Origin: Citrus sinensis
Lineage: Eukaryota; Streptophyta; Magnoliopsida; Sapindales; Rutaceae
Assembly: GCF_022201045.2 (NCBI RefSeq)
Contig: NC_068558.1
Location: forward strand, 6,291,501 to 6,355,500
Length of the DNA stretch: 64,000 nucleotides
Reading direction: 5' to 3'
This document shows, in pieces, positions 49,741-61,541 of this stretch (positions are counted from its first letter, which is position 1; every line of letters begins with the position of its first letter). Both the position numbers and the translations under genes were made by a program. Below the pieces are notes generated by a model. The model ran no database searches. It saw nothing but the letters and a program-made list of their open reading frames with translations, and was not told the DNA's origin.

Positions 49741-51979
49741 TACTCCTATTATTTTATAAATTAAAAAAAAAACTTTTGTTACTTTACGTTTCACCAACAA
49801 ACTTTCAATTTTTAAAATTAAAAAAAGGAAAAGGAAAAATTCTGAAGCACTCTATTACATTCTAAAATATTTCATTATACATGTCTCGGAGATCAGAGCT
49901 CTAAGGGCTTTGAGAGATTGAAGTGTAGAATTTTGAAAAGTGTAACAAAATTTTGTGCATTATGGTCGCACAGTGTATCTTACTTCAAAATTTCGTTAAC
50001 AACATTGGAAAGAGTTTAAAATTTAAACTGAAACTATTTTATTTGGCCCATTTAAATTCATTGTTTTTGTGTTACGCTCCACCTTAAGTTTATAATTTTT
50101 ATATTATAGCCCATATCAAACTCAAATTTTTTTTTTAAAATTTTATTAATAAAACACATGCGCACATGATATAAGATTTAAAATTCGAAACTTAAATCTT
50201 GGTAAAGCTGTCCATTAACTAATAGGGTACATAAAATTTGAAAATTCATCTATTAACTAATTCAAAAATATTAATCTATATGTCTACATAAAAGGGTGGG
50301 ATACTAGAATTTTTTGTAGAATGATAGCATCGAATAATTCTTTGTATGTCTTTAAAAGATAGCTTTTCAAAAAAAAACAAAGATTGAGAATAAGTAGTCC
50401 TTAATTTAACTTAAGTCACCTTTTTTTATTTATTTTTAATCTATTCATAGACATACATAGTTGGATTCATTATCTCATTCCCACATATCAAGAAGCATAA
50501 TCTGTTTATATTGAAATCAAAGGAGTTAGCTTGAGATTTGTTTGACCTTTAAACATGTGGATGTTTACCTAATAAGTTGCCAAGTCAATAGCCCTCATAA
50601 TTTATATATTCACAACCATTTAAAAAAATATCTCCCTCTTTTTTTTTGTATTAGGTAATACATGTGAATTAAGTTTTAAACAATTTTGAGAATATGCCGA
50701 AAGCAAGTCTATTTTGATAAGACTTGACCCTTAATTTGGTGGATCTGAAATGTTTTTCACAAATAAGCAAACAAATTTGAGCAGTTTTATTTTAATTTTG
50801 CTGCCAAAAGTTGAATATTTATGTCGATTTCCTGTTAAATATTATATAAATATGAGAGTTTTGGGAGTAATCATGTCACAAAAAATTGTAATTTAATTCG
50901 CCCATAAAGGGACCACACAGCATTGACCAAGATCAAATTGCAATTGATACAATTATACATTGCACAAAACCAAAAGGAACCATTGGGCATCTTTTTCTGA
51001 ACAAGGTTAGATTAAATTACCCCCAAAAAAAAACAAAAAATATATATTAAAAAATTAAGGTTTAGATAAGAACGAGCCAAAACTATTCAATTATTATATT
51101 AATTTTTTTTAATATTGGAAAAATGGTGATGAACTCGATGTACATTATTATCCTCCACAACTTTTCTTTTTTTGTTCTTTTCTACGTTTTTTTTTCCCCT
51201 TTCCTTTCTGCTGTTGTTTTAATAAATACAGGCACGCAAATGGGCTTAAAAATTATATTCTTATTTTAATTTTGGTCGGTTATGAGACATAATTTAATAA
51301 AATAAAATAGAAATGAAAATGAAAAGCTCCAAATGTTCTCAATAAGAAAATTACCACTTGAGCTGTGAAGCAAGTGGTGATCATATGGGAGGTCCATGTC
51401 AGAAAATGGAATCTCATATATAATTAATTGTTTAAGAGCAATTTTTAATTATTATGATTAATTGCTTTACCAGTTATCAAGAAGATGAGTGTGAGCTCCA
51501 AAATGGTTATGAATTTAATTTATAAATAATAAAATAGAGACATGCTTGCCTTGCCGGCGCTGCTTTAATTTTATTTATTTTTTTTTAAAAAAAAAGGTAA
51601 AGATTAGGTATATCATCACAATACGGTGATTTAATTTTTCTTTAATTAGCCATCTGCTGGGTTTCATTATGAATCTCGGCTTTTGCATAATTAAAATATA
51701 TAGGCGAATTAGATCGTAACTTGAACAACACACATAAAAATTATCTCTAATTATATTATTAAAAAAAATTTAAGTACGACTGCGCATGCGTAAGCAAGAA
51801 AAAGAAAGAAAAGCTTGCAAAAAAGTTAATCGCAGGGTAAGAATTTGCAAGAGATGTTAATAATCCTCAGCGCATACAAACAACTACAGGTTAAAAAAAA
51901 AAAGTTACAGCAGAGTATAGGTTGGTATGTAATTAGTTAATATATACATCTGCTTGTGTTCTTCAATAAAATAAATTTT

Positions 51980-52480
51980 ACAGGCTCTGCGTTTCAACGT
52001 TTCTTCAACTGGAAAAGAAAGATCGTCTTCACAAGTCAAGGCTCCCAGAAAATCTGATTCTAATCAAACAGAGTTTCATTCAATGGGCCAAGGAAAATGG
52101 GCTTAAGTGTCCCTCTGTCTTGTCTGAGACTGTACTACCTCTTCGGATCAGCTCGTTTACCATATTCCACTAAACAAAAGGACCCATAATTCTTGGAACA
52201 GCACCATTGCGGCAGGCCTAGTCTTAGCCAGTCGGCCATCTTCTCAGCAGACCTCCCCTCCGGCCCGCAACGAGATCGTTCTGGGAGTCTAACTTCTTTC
52301 TTCTAGTCTTCACTAGGGGAATGGCATCAGGGCAGGGATCATGATCCTGAAACCTGTCCTCCAAATTGGAAGCAATCTTCGAACCCAATCCTATGCCTGA
52401 AGATTCCTGTTTAGTGATTGTTTGGGAATATCCCTCATCATTTTAGAATGGGGCGGGAATTAAAATCATGGCCCGATCCT
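51980..52480. other. GC-richer block of unknown origin
   Basis: Base composition here is more balanced than the surrounding DNA. On the minus strand a frame reads SGIGLGSKIASNLEDRFQDH and continues PCPDAIPLVKTRRKKLDSQ before ending. A second open frame of 105 codons lies at 52483-52800 on the same strand. I recognise neither. It could be a captured gene fragment or an insertion of organellar DNA. Confidence 0.3.
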
Positions 52481-52907
52481 ATTTATTTAAATTTATAGAA
52501 GCATGATAACTTTGCCATTATTGGCTCTTTCCATAAATTTTGTAGATAGGAGCCAAACAAAAAGTTTGTTAATTTACTCAGCCAGACAATTTCCAACCAG
52601 TTTGTCACCCCAAAATTCTGTAAAACAATCCTGTTAGGATTAAAATTATAAATAATCGAACATGCTTTCAGGTTTACAAGATCATTGAAATAATTCTTCA
52701 AGCCTTCAACACAAACCTTGGAACCATCACCATTCATCCACATTCTAGAGAGAATTGCTTGGGATATAACCCCATTTCCTTCAAAATACCCAATATTCAC
52801 CTTAAATTATAACAATCTTAAATTGTACACATATATATTTAAAAAAAACTAGAGAAAGTACAAAAATAACCATAACTAAGTAGTATGAAACTGAACCCAT
52901 ATCTTCG

Positions 52908-53250
52908 AAGTCGGGTAAATAGTCGAGAATACTCAACTTCAACCAAATCATGCACAATTAGTAATTCAATATAAATTCTCGACTTTTCTATGTTAAGCAG
53001 GTAAATAGTCGAGAATACTCGACTTCAATTGAAATAAAAAATTATTTAGAGAATTCTCAACTTTTTCAAACAAGTCGATTAAAGAGTCGAGAATACTTGA
53101 CCTTAATTTAACTTTGTCCAATATTCATTCGATTAAAATTCTCGACTTTTTATGGAAATTCGGTAATTGGTCGAGAATTCTCAACTTAAATTGAAATGAA
53201 AAATTTCTTTTTAATTAAGTTCGGTAAAAAGTCAAGTATTATTTGATTAT
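52908..53250. repeat. Tandem repeat of about 82 bp with internal inverted GTCGAGAAT motifs
   Basis: GTCGAGAAT occurs at 52922, 53008, 53086 and 53170, with a decayed fifth copy near 53230. Its reverse complement ATTCTCGAC, or a one-base variant, lies between them at 52975, 53053 and 53138. Each unit could fold back on itself. The copies are diverged, so the array is older than the 395-bp one. Confidence 0.75.
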
Positions 53251-53439
53251 GTTATTATGTAGAAGACATGAGAAAGAAAGAAAATATAAATAAATGAGTT
53301 TTTAAGGATATTTTTAATTTTTTATACTTTTATGAGATATATGTAGGTAATGGAGTATAGATTTACTATTTTAGTACAAATAGGAGATATTTAAATAAAA
53401 ACCCCCAAATTCTAAGATTCTTCAAAACCTATAACATAA

Positions 53440-53800
53440 CGATACGCTGAATTTTTTGAAGAAGGTTCACGAAGGCTTAGAGTAGAAGAGATATAGAGAT
53501 TAGAGAGTTGGATACCAATTGGCTTGACGCCTTTATTGAATTCAGAGCTGGCCTTTTTAAAGGCTCACAACACAAATATCTAACTAGAAATAAGGAACAA
53601 AGTACCAAAATATAAGGAGGTAATGCAGCCACGATTCCCACATATAATTTATTCGGTTCTATTCTAAAGCAACAAAACTACTAACAGCTAATTTACTCCT
53701 CTTGACTTGGTCCTACTTAAATCCACAACAAGCAACAGAGCAGTGACAGCAAATAGCACATACCACATGATAACCAAAGAAAAATCTCGTCAAAATCGAT
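53440..53800 (-). mobile_element. Possible LTR-like remnant
   Basis: Read on the minus strand, a CCTTTAAAAAGGCC TATA-like word is followed by TTCAATAAAGGC, resembling a poly-A signal, and ATTGGTATCC. This order recalls the end of a plant retroelement LTR. No partner LTR, no clear ends and no element proteins are seen nearby. An old, broken fossil if real. Confidence 0.2.
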
Positions 53801-56800
53801 TTATTTCAGACAACTAAATTTCCATATTCCAATCAGAGGCAATAAAACACTGTAGTGAATGTACTTGCCCCGTAATCTCTAGCAACAGCCACATTCACAA
53901 CCCCTACTTTAACAACTAACAAAAGACCAGCATGCATTAATGCTACAAGCTTTCCACATAGCTGGAGTTTTTATATTTTCCAACTTGCCCATTTTCTCAA
54001 GAAAGAACCAACCCAATAAAACCCCAATTCAAATCATACTAAAAAATTCAAAACCCCACAACACGAAAATTGAATGAGAGTTAAAAATCTGGACGTGCTT
54101 GCTGTCTTGACAGATGTCTCCTTTAGCACACAATTGCTAAGCTGTTTTAGAAAGAAAGAGAAACAATTGACTGCGAGCCTGACAATGCAGCGACAGCCCA
54201 TGATCGAGCTTGACAATACTAAAGAGATAAATCTTGCTGGTTCCTTTCTAAACTAGAAGTGGACGCAACTTAATGACTATAATTAAACGAGGGCCGCTAA
54301 ATATCAAGAACAATAAGAGAATGATGAGAGAATTGTCTCTTTTCTCTCCCTTCTGTCAGTTTTTTTTCTCTCTCTCTCCTCTCAGTACATTCTTCATTCT
54401 CTCATTTTTTTTAATACTTAGCATTTTCCTAATTAAACTCGGCAAAATGGAAAGCATCACTAGACAATCTTATTAGTGTTCAAATTCTTCCTACTTACTA
54501 AGTTGTCGTTCTGTTTTATCTTATTACATTTTATTTTTGCCGAAAGACTCGTTTGGGCAAGCTAAAAAGAGATCGGTAATTTAACTGAAGTTCCTCAATC
54601 CATGATTGCAACATTCTCTTGGAACCGTAATAGCTAGGAAGATTATTTTCTCCATTTTAAATTGCATCTACTCTTCTAAAATAATGATAAAAATCCTAAC
54701 ATATATGGCTGCAACAATACATTCATGAGATCATCATACTCCCCACTCCACTTGTATTTTCAATTTATTATTATTTTTTATTAGAGAGCAAAAAGTTCAT
54801 TTTTGTATGTATCCTCGCTGACGATGAGAGGAATCAACTACTCCGATCGCTTTCAGTAGGGGCGATCGGTAGCAGCCATTGCCGCCTGGCACTAAGAGTT
54901 CAAGACCCTACGTGACATAACAATAATGACCTTCCTGCGACTGCGAGCCAACTCTTAATTCTTTTTAAATTTCAACGAATGGTAAAGCTTGAATCTTCCC
55001 TCTTTAACAAATTCCCCTTGCAACCACATTTGACTTTACAATTAATCAAACACTTGCAGGCAATCAAGATATACATTATCCTAAAATTAAATTAAGTTAA
55101 TTAAAATCAATTCAAATTCAAAATTTGTCAATCTTCGCCTAGGTTAATTTAGAGACACCTCCAGCAAAAATGGAACCATATGAAGCAATAGCTAGCCGTC
55201 CACGCAACATGTAGTTAATTAAGTTAATTACTGCCAAAGCTAGCATTGGAAAACAAACATTGTTGTTTCATAAAGCTGTTACATTAATTATGCGGATTTC
55301 ACCATATGTTACATTTTTTTACATTATTTTGAAGGAGCTGTAACGAGCAGTTATAACTTAACAGCACCCTTAATTGTCGCATATCAGATTCTTTGGTGCT
55401 GTTTAATTTAATAATTCCTTGGCGTATTTAGTTTACTCTTTGTAATTAACAGAAGCGGTAACAACCAAGCTGATGGTTTCAACCTTGTACTCGCCGACGA
55501 TGGGGGTAGAATTAGCTTAATTAATATTTAACAAGAAGATATGAGTATACGATGTTAATTAACATAACAGCTTGGTTATCAAAGTTGGATGAGAATCTCC
55601 TGATAAAAATAATAATACGACTGTATGCTTTTGTGAGATTCAAGGCTGCATGAAAACAAGAATTAGAAAAGGCCAAAGCAAAGCATTAGCGGAAGAGAAT
55701 CTGCTAACAGGAAGAAAAGGGCCAACGGTAAACAAACAACTGAGCTTTGTTGGTCAAACTTACAAATGCTAATAAAACCCCAGCTAGAACCACACGTTGG
55801 ACATAAGTACCCGGTTAATTATAAAATTAATTTTATCCAAAACGACGAGGCTGGTTTATTAAATTTCGGCTTATTTTGTGTCATTTTCTTGGTTGTTAAA
55901 GGTATAATCCGTATTTTGTCCCATTTAATTAGATACCAACTAAGCTGGGGGGGTTTTATCTTGGCTGGATCGTTGTCTTTGTATTAGTTAATTAACTAAG
56001 AGAAAATTACAATAGGGTTAAGACAACATATAAGACTTAAGTTTGCAAAATATAATGTGGCATTAGCACCTCGTTATAAATAAATAAATAATATGATTGG
56101 ATTCCAAAGATTGGCCAATATATACATTGATTAAGCAATGTCACGGTTGAGCTGTCACATATAGAAATTAACAGAAGAAAAAAAAAAAAGTGCGTCAATG
56201 CTATCGAGGATGATAAAATTCTGATTGTCAAAACTTAAATGATAGGATACGAATTAACTGTTGAATGTAAGCGGGTGTTAGTTAGGCCGTAAAGAAAAAA
56301 AGTTTCTTTTGAACATATGACCTTGCAGATCGAGATGGTTTCAAGAATGCAATACAGTTGTGATGTGATCACAAGATGATATATTCATGTAACCAAACTC
56401 ACTTTCGCTTGGTAATGGTTGACAAAGCTGCCTGAGTTTTTATATGTTTATAATCAAAGAATCAATTAATACTAATAGTGTCAAGAATATATCATGTAGC
56501 GTACGTCTTGTGAAGCTAGCTTTCAGTAGGTACTGAGATGAGATGGGGTATTTTGAGAAAGTCGGAAAGGCCAAGTGCTCGCAAGCTGACTTTGGAGATG
56601 ATGCCAAATGATTTCAGACAAATGCTTAAAGGACAGATCTAAAAAAATATTCTGTACAATTCAATAAATCATGGCATATTCTGCACACAAAATGTGTTTT
56701 GGTTTAGGTTAATTTAACTTCTTTCGGAAAATCATTTTAAATTAACGGCATAATCTAAAGTTATGGGTTTATGGCATAAATTAGCTTTGATTGGAGTATG

Positions 56801-56961
56801 ATGAGTTGTGTCACATATACTAGATTTCCTTCTTTAATTATCTAATTAATTCATTTTTTTTTTCAAATTTCGTATGAAAGAATGGCTTGTGGATCAGCTA
56901 GCCTAATAAGATTCAAAGATGGGATAAATAAAAGAAACTCATTATAAATTATGAGCAAGTT

Positions 56962-57111
56962 CTCTAGTGAGAACATCCACATTCTTATAAAGTGAGAATC
57001 ACTAAAAGATAAAAAATTTAATATTTAATGTATTGAAAACTGTATTTTATTTTTTTTTGGTACTTTAGCTTGCATTCTCACTTTAACAAAGTGAATATGT
57101 ACTCACTAGAG
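56962..57111. mobile_element. MITE with 38-bp terminal inverted repeats (copy A)
   Basis: The left end is CTCTAGTGAGAACATCCACA and the right end read inward is CTCTAGTGAGTACATATTCA. Both arms end in AAAGTGAGAAT about 38 bp in. 150 bp, non-coding. No convincing target duplication; superfamily not assigned. Confidence 0.75.
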
Positions 57112-57124
57112 GAAAGACTATATT

Positions 57125-57187
57125 ATAATAATAATTATAATAATAATAATAATAATAATAATAATTATTATTATTATTATTATTATT
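57125..57187. repeat. Palindromic TAA/TTA microsatellite between two MITEs
   Basis: A run of TAA units switches to TTA units, making an almost perfect palindrome of about 60 bp. It joins MITE copies A and B. Confidence 0.9.
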
Positions 57188-57310
57188 CTCTAGTGAGGAT
57201 GCTACAAATAGAAGAAAAAAAACACAATTTCTAATATATTGAAATTCATATTTTTTTATATATTTTAATGTGCATCTTCAGTTTAACAAAATAAGATTGC
57301 TCTCATTAGA
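57188..57310. mobile_element. Diverged MITE of the same family (copy B)
   Basis: It begins CTCTAGTGAGGATGC and ends, read inward, TTCTAATGAGAGCAATC. The interior aligns with copy A in the same orientation (TATTGAAA..., then CAGTTTAACAAA against CACTTTAACAAA). More decayed than copy A. Confidence 0.6.
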
Positions 57311-57471
57311 AAAGGATTATGTGTATATGTTCCAAACTAAAATTTTAAACTTTATAAAATTCAAAAAAATTATTAAGTTATATAATTCAATAGTATTAAG
57401 ATTCTAAACTAAATTAGTATTATATATAGAGTTACTTTAGCATGAAGTGCTTGAAAATTTGGAAGAGTTCT

Positions 57472-58479
57472 GCTATTTACCCCGGGTCAAACCCCGAATT
57501 AAACCAAAACGACGCCGTTTTGGTTTTTTTTTTTTTTTCTTTTTGCTTCCATGAAACGTAATCGTTTTAGCCAAACAAAAACAAATGTCTTTGTTTTCGT
57601 CTTCCTCTCCTCTTCGTTTCACCAGCCGTTTCAGTCAACCGAAAGCAAACATTTATGACGGCTGAATGGATTGGTCCCCTTTTAGAGTTGTTTGCACATT
57701 TGGGTTTATTACTTTGTTAGCTTGAGTTTAGTAGTTAAGGAAGGATATTAATAATTAATGCTCTGCCGTTTGGTATGGTTTCCTTTCTTTTTTTTTTTCA
57801 AGTCGCTAAAAGAGTTTTTTTTTTTTTAAAACTTCAAATGCTCTGATTCAGAACTAAACAATTATAAGCTCGATTTGAAACAGTTCCATTTGATAAAGCA
57901 TACCAAACTGAGCCTAAGCAACCTGTAGATTGCTCGAACATCATTGAAGGTGAGACACCAACGACTCGGCGTTTATTGAATCATAAAGAACGAATAAAAG
58001 CTGGCCAAAAATATTCTGATGCATTTTTCCTGTAGATCACTTTTCACTCTTGTCTTATTGGTAGATTTGTAATGAAGGTTTGTCCATTTTTCCTGTAAAT
58101 TAGAATATTGGTTAAAATTGATTTTCTTTTAGCCAAATTTATAACTAGTTTTTATCATGGGCAAAAACATTCTTATCTTATTTTGGAATAATGAATCTTT
58201 ATATCTTTTTTTTTTTTGGGGCTCTGCCGAAATATCGAATAATGAATATGAAATTATGATAAATACTAAAAAATTAACATTATCACATAAATAATGAATC
58301 ATCTGTTGGTTCATTTATCTGATGTTTCTTCGGCTAGTGAAACGAAGAGGAGAGGAAGACGAAAACAAAGACATTTGCTTTTGTTTGGCTAAAACGACTA
58401 CGTTTCATAGAAGTAAAAAAAAAAAAATCAAAATAGTGTCGTTTTGGTTTAATTCGGGGTTTGACCGGAAGAAAGTAAC
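57472..58479. mobile_element. Foldback or Mutator-like non-autonomous element with about 155-bp inverted repeats
   Basis: The left arm (57472 to about 57628) and right arm (about 58331-58479) are inverted copies sharing GGTCAAACCCCGAATTAAAC, AAACGACGCCGTTTTGG-like and TTTTCGTCTTCCTCTCCTC words, differing mainly in a T run and scattered bases. The 700-bp interior has no recognisable coding frame. Long inverted arms without transposase fit a non-autonomous Mutator-like element; no 9-bp target duplication could be fixed because the outermost bases are diverged. Confidence 0.75.
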
Positions 58480-58989
58480 ATTTTTCAATTTAAAATTCCA
58501 CACGTAGGAGAATTTTTAGAAGACAATTATATAATTTATAATTACACATTAATCATCGGGTTGTAGAGATCACAATTCAACAGGGTGATTTCGAATCTCT
58601 ATTTTTGGCACGCTGTAGAATCATACACGTTTGGAGACGAAGCCCCAAACCCACGGCCTCGCCCTCCTCTCCACTTTTCACATATAAATAATAAATTATA
58701 CAAATAGGGTATGTAATCGTAGCATAGCTAGTGCCGAAGCACGTGAGCCGCACGCTGCCGTGATCTTATGAATTCAATGCCACCTCAGATTACGCGCCTT
58801 AACCGCCGCAGTTGCCAGCACGTGAGTCCCCCGAGCGAGCTGACGCGGTAACCCATTCAACCTTCTTTCACTTTTAACAGTGTCTCCTGCCCTTTTTAGA
58901 CTCCCAGTCCCAGTCAGGCAGCTTAGTTGTTCACCACTAACATAATTTAACAATTATATTTTAAAAATATTTCCAGATTTCTTTTTAAA

Positions 58990-59665
58990 GTTACATTTAG
59001 GAATCATTTAGGATTACTTTTTAAAAGATTTAAAAATAATTTTAAAAAATTAAAAACTAATAATATTTATTAAATTTAAAAAAAAAAAACTTTTGGTAAA
59101 ATCACTTTAAATTACAGTAGATTTTAAAAAATAAGAAAGAAATGATTTTTTATATATGATTATGAGGATCAATTTTATACTCGAGTACAATTCTTTATAT
59201 ATTCTCACATATATTATAAAAATCTAAATTATTGTCATTAACTAGGAAACAAAATCATTAATTTAAAGAGATTATTGAGATAAAAAAAATAATAATATCA
59301 TAACCTTTATTTCAATTATCAATTATTATACATACACAATAAAAATTATTTTATATACATATTTATAAATGTGTAAATAAATTTTATTCAATATTATTTT
59401 TATTTCAGTTATTTATATTTCGACAGCATGTTTAACAATAAGATTTACTAAATACATATGACTATTTTTCAGACTCACGATACTTTAAAAATAAGTTTTA
59501 CAAAATATTTTAATTGATTTTCTTTACAGCTGATTATTTTTATAGACTATTAAATACATACGACCGTTTTTTAAACTCACAGCACTTAAAAAATAAGTTT
59601 TACAAAACATTTTAACTGATAATTATTATTTTAAAAACTACGGCATTAACAAACTAATCCTTACA
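58990..59665. repeat. AT-rich block with a 102-bp direct duplication
   Basis: TAAATACATATGACTATTTT (59449) recurs in changed form at about 59551, opening two diverged copies that both contain AAATAAGTTTTACAAAA. The outer ends, GGATTACTTTTTAAAAG and GGATTAGTTTGTTAATG read inward, are weakly inverted, so it may be an old DNA element. Confidence 0.4.
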
Positions 59666-61541
59666 CTTCTTTAACATCAAATAACAAATTTACCTTTTTT
59701 TAAATGTAAAATTACTAATTTTTACAATAATAAAAAAGTCAACCAAAATCGGATTCATTATGTAATGATAGAAAACAAACTCAGAACGAGAGCATATCAA
59801 AATTTGAGATGGAGATGAAAAACTCTAGACACTACTAGACACTAATTTTCATCTTCTACCATTATTCCAACTTAAACTAAGGCTAGAGCTACCCCCCAAG
59901 TCTAAGAGTTGCGTTTCATGTACATTTTCAGCAGTAGTGAATAGTGATAATTTAAAATTATAATTGAGTAAAAGCCGCGTGTCGGAGGGGTGGTTGTTTT
60001 GTTGGACAAATAAAAACACAGAAAAGCAAAGACAGGTAGCCGCCTCACTAATCTCTTTTTTGTCTCTTTTTTTTTTTTTTTTGGCAGCTTTGACTACTTT
60101 CCGCAACAATTTGCCATTGTGGATTATCGGTGAAAACCCATACATACCAAACAAAAGAAATCGTTTATTTATCACAAGTTATGATTTGGCGGGACTTATT
60201 AAATTAATTTTAACTTCTTTTTTTTTTTTTTTAATTAAAAGTTCCAACTTCCCATAATACTAAATTATAGGTCATTATTATCTACTTGTTTAAGGTGTAT
60301 ATGTCAATCTTTTATTTTCCTCTCTTTTTTTTCTTCTATTTAATTCTAAAGAACAAGCAAATCATTTTAAAATAATGTCCATATCAACAAGTAGAAACAA
60401 ACAAATCTCAAGTATAGTTTAGCCATCAGAATGCGGACAGCATAACGGTAAATTTGTGATCACATGAAAATGTCCTTTTAATTCTGTTTTCATCTACCAA
60501 TATGAAATTGTCTTTTTTTTATCACGTGAAAAAGTTAGTATAAATGTCTTATTAAGTGGGGGAGTTGTCTTAGTAATGATGTAAAACTTCAAAAAAAAAA
60601 AAAAAAAAAAAACCTACATAAGAATAAATGCGAATTTTATTATTCACCAAATTTTACGAGTTGCTGCAATTCCAAAACAACAGGAGGTTGGGGCGACATG
60701 CGGTCTGTTCCAGCTGTAAAACTAAAAGTTCACCTAATTTTAATTTAATTTAAATTTAATTATTAACGGAGGTTAGGAGGGAAGTCGGCAGGCACATACC
60801 GTTAACCTCTTCATTATTGTAATGATATCAAATCCCAACTGCATCTAAAAAAATTTATCAATCCACAGTAATTACCCCCACCAACTCTTCCAAACCCCCC
60901 CACAACTTTAGCGGCTGCCAATGTCCGGTATATACTGTTAGATTAAGCGCGTTCAAAAGGCAAATGGCATCCAGTAACTGATCTGGTCACGTTCTGGTGT
61001 TATTAGTATTATAACATGAATTTGAGAAATAATGGATAAACCAGAACACAGAGAGTGACAAGAGATGAGAAGAATGATTTTTAAAAAAATAATAATAATG
61101 AAGTCAACCTTTAACAAATATATTAATTAAAAAGTTATTATGTACAAGATGTGTGACTGTAAAATGATCCACAAGAATAAAACCCATTTTAGAAGTTGTT
61201 CTACCTAATAATCCTCCCTTCTGCCACAGCCAGCCACCCCCATGAAGATTTAATATCACAAGCCCCACCACTATCCAAATCTTTTCTCTTCTTCACTGTT
61301 TTTGATCCCTCTCTTCTACTTCTGTTCCTACTTGTACTTCAAACAAAGCATTTAAAAAAAAAAAAGAATATCTAATCTCTCCATTCAACCAACCAAACTA
61401 TAACAACTTCATTGGATCCTATCACCAAACGCCAGCCTTTTCATCTAATATTTTTATGTACACCAGCCGAAATCCGAAGCAAAGAATATGCCATGCCAAC
61501 AACATTTTTAAAATAAAAACCTTGCTTCTTCAACTTCAACT

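Larger units (their letters stand above)
45456..61541. other. Sixteen-kilobase gene-free interval between AHL and ACR
   Basis: No intact gene. The AHL leader and promoter lie at 45456 to about 46000 (homopolymer-rich). Tandem arrays occupy 46826-49740 and 52908-53250, a GC-richer unexplained block 51980-52480, paired MITEs 56962-57310, and a foldback element 57472-58479. The parts 49750-51980, 53860-56960, 58480-59000 and 59700-61541 are AT-rich with scattered microsatellites and hold nothing I can name. The last few hundred bases before 61542 should include the ACR 3' untranslated region. Confidence 0.5.

Noticed and set aside
54780-54960. Possible SINE head with GAGTTCAAGACCC
   Set aside because: B-box-like word present, but no convincing A box at the right distance, no tail and no target duplication.
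58561-58615. B-box-like word GATTTCGAATCTC
   Set aside because: Isolated; no A box or element ends recognised.
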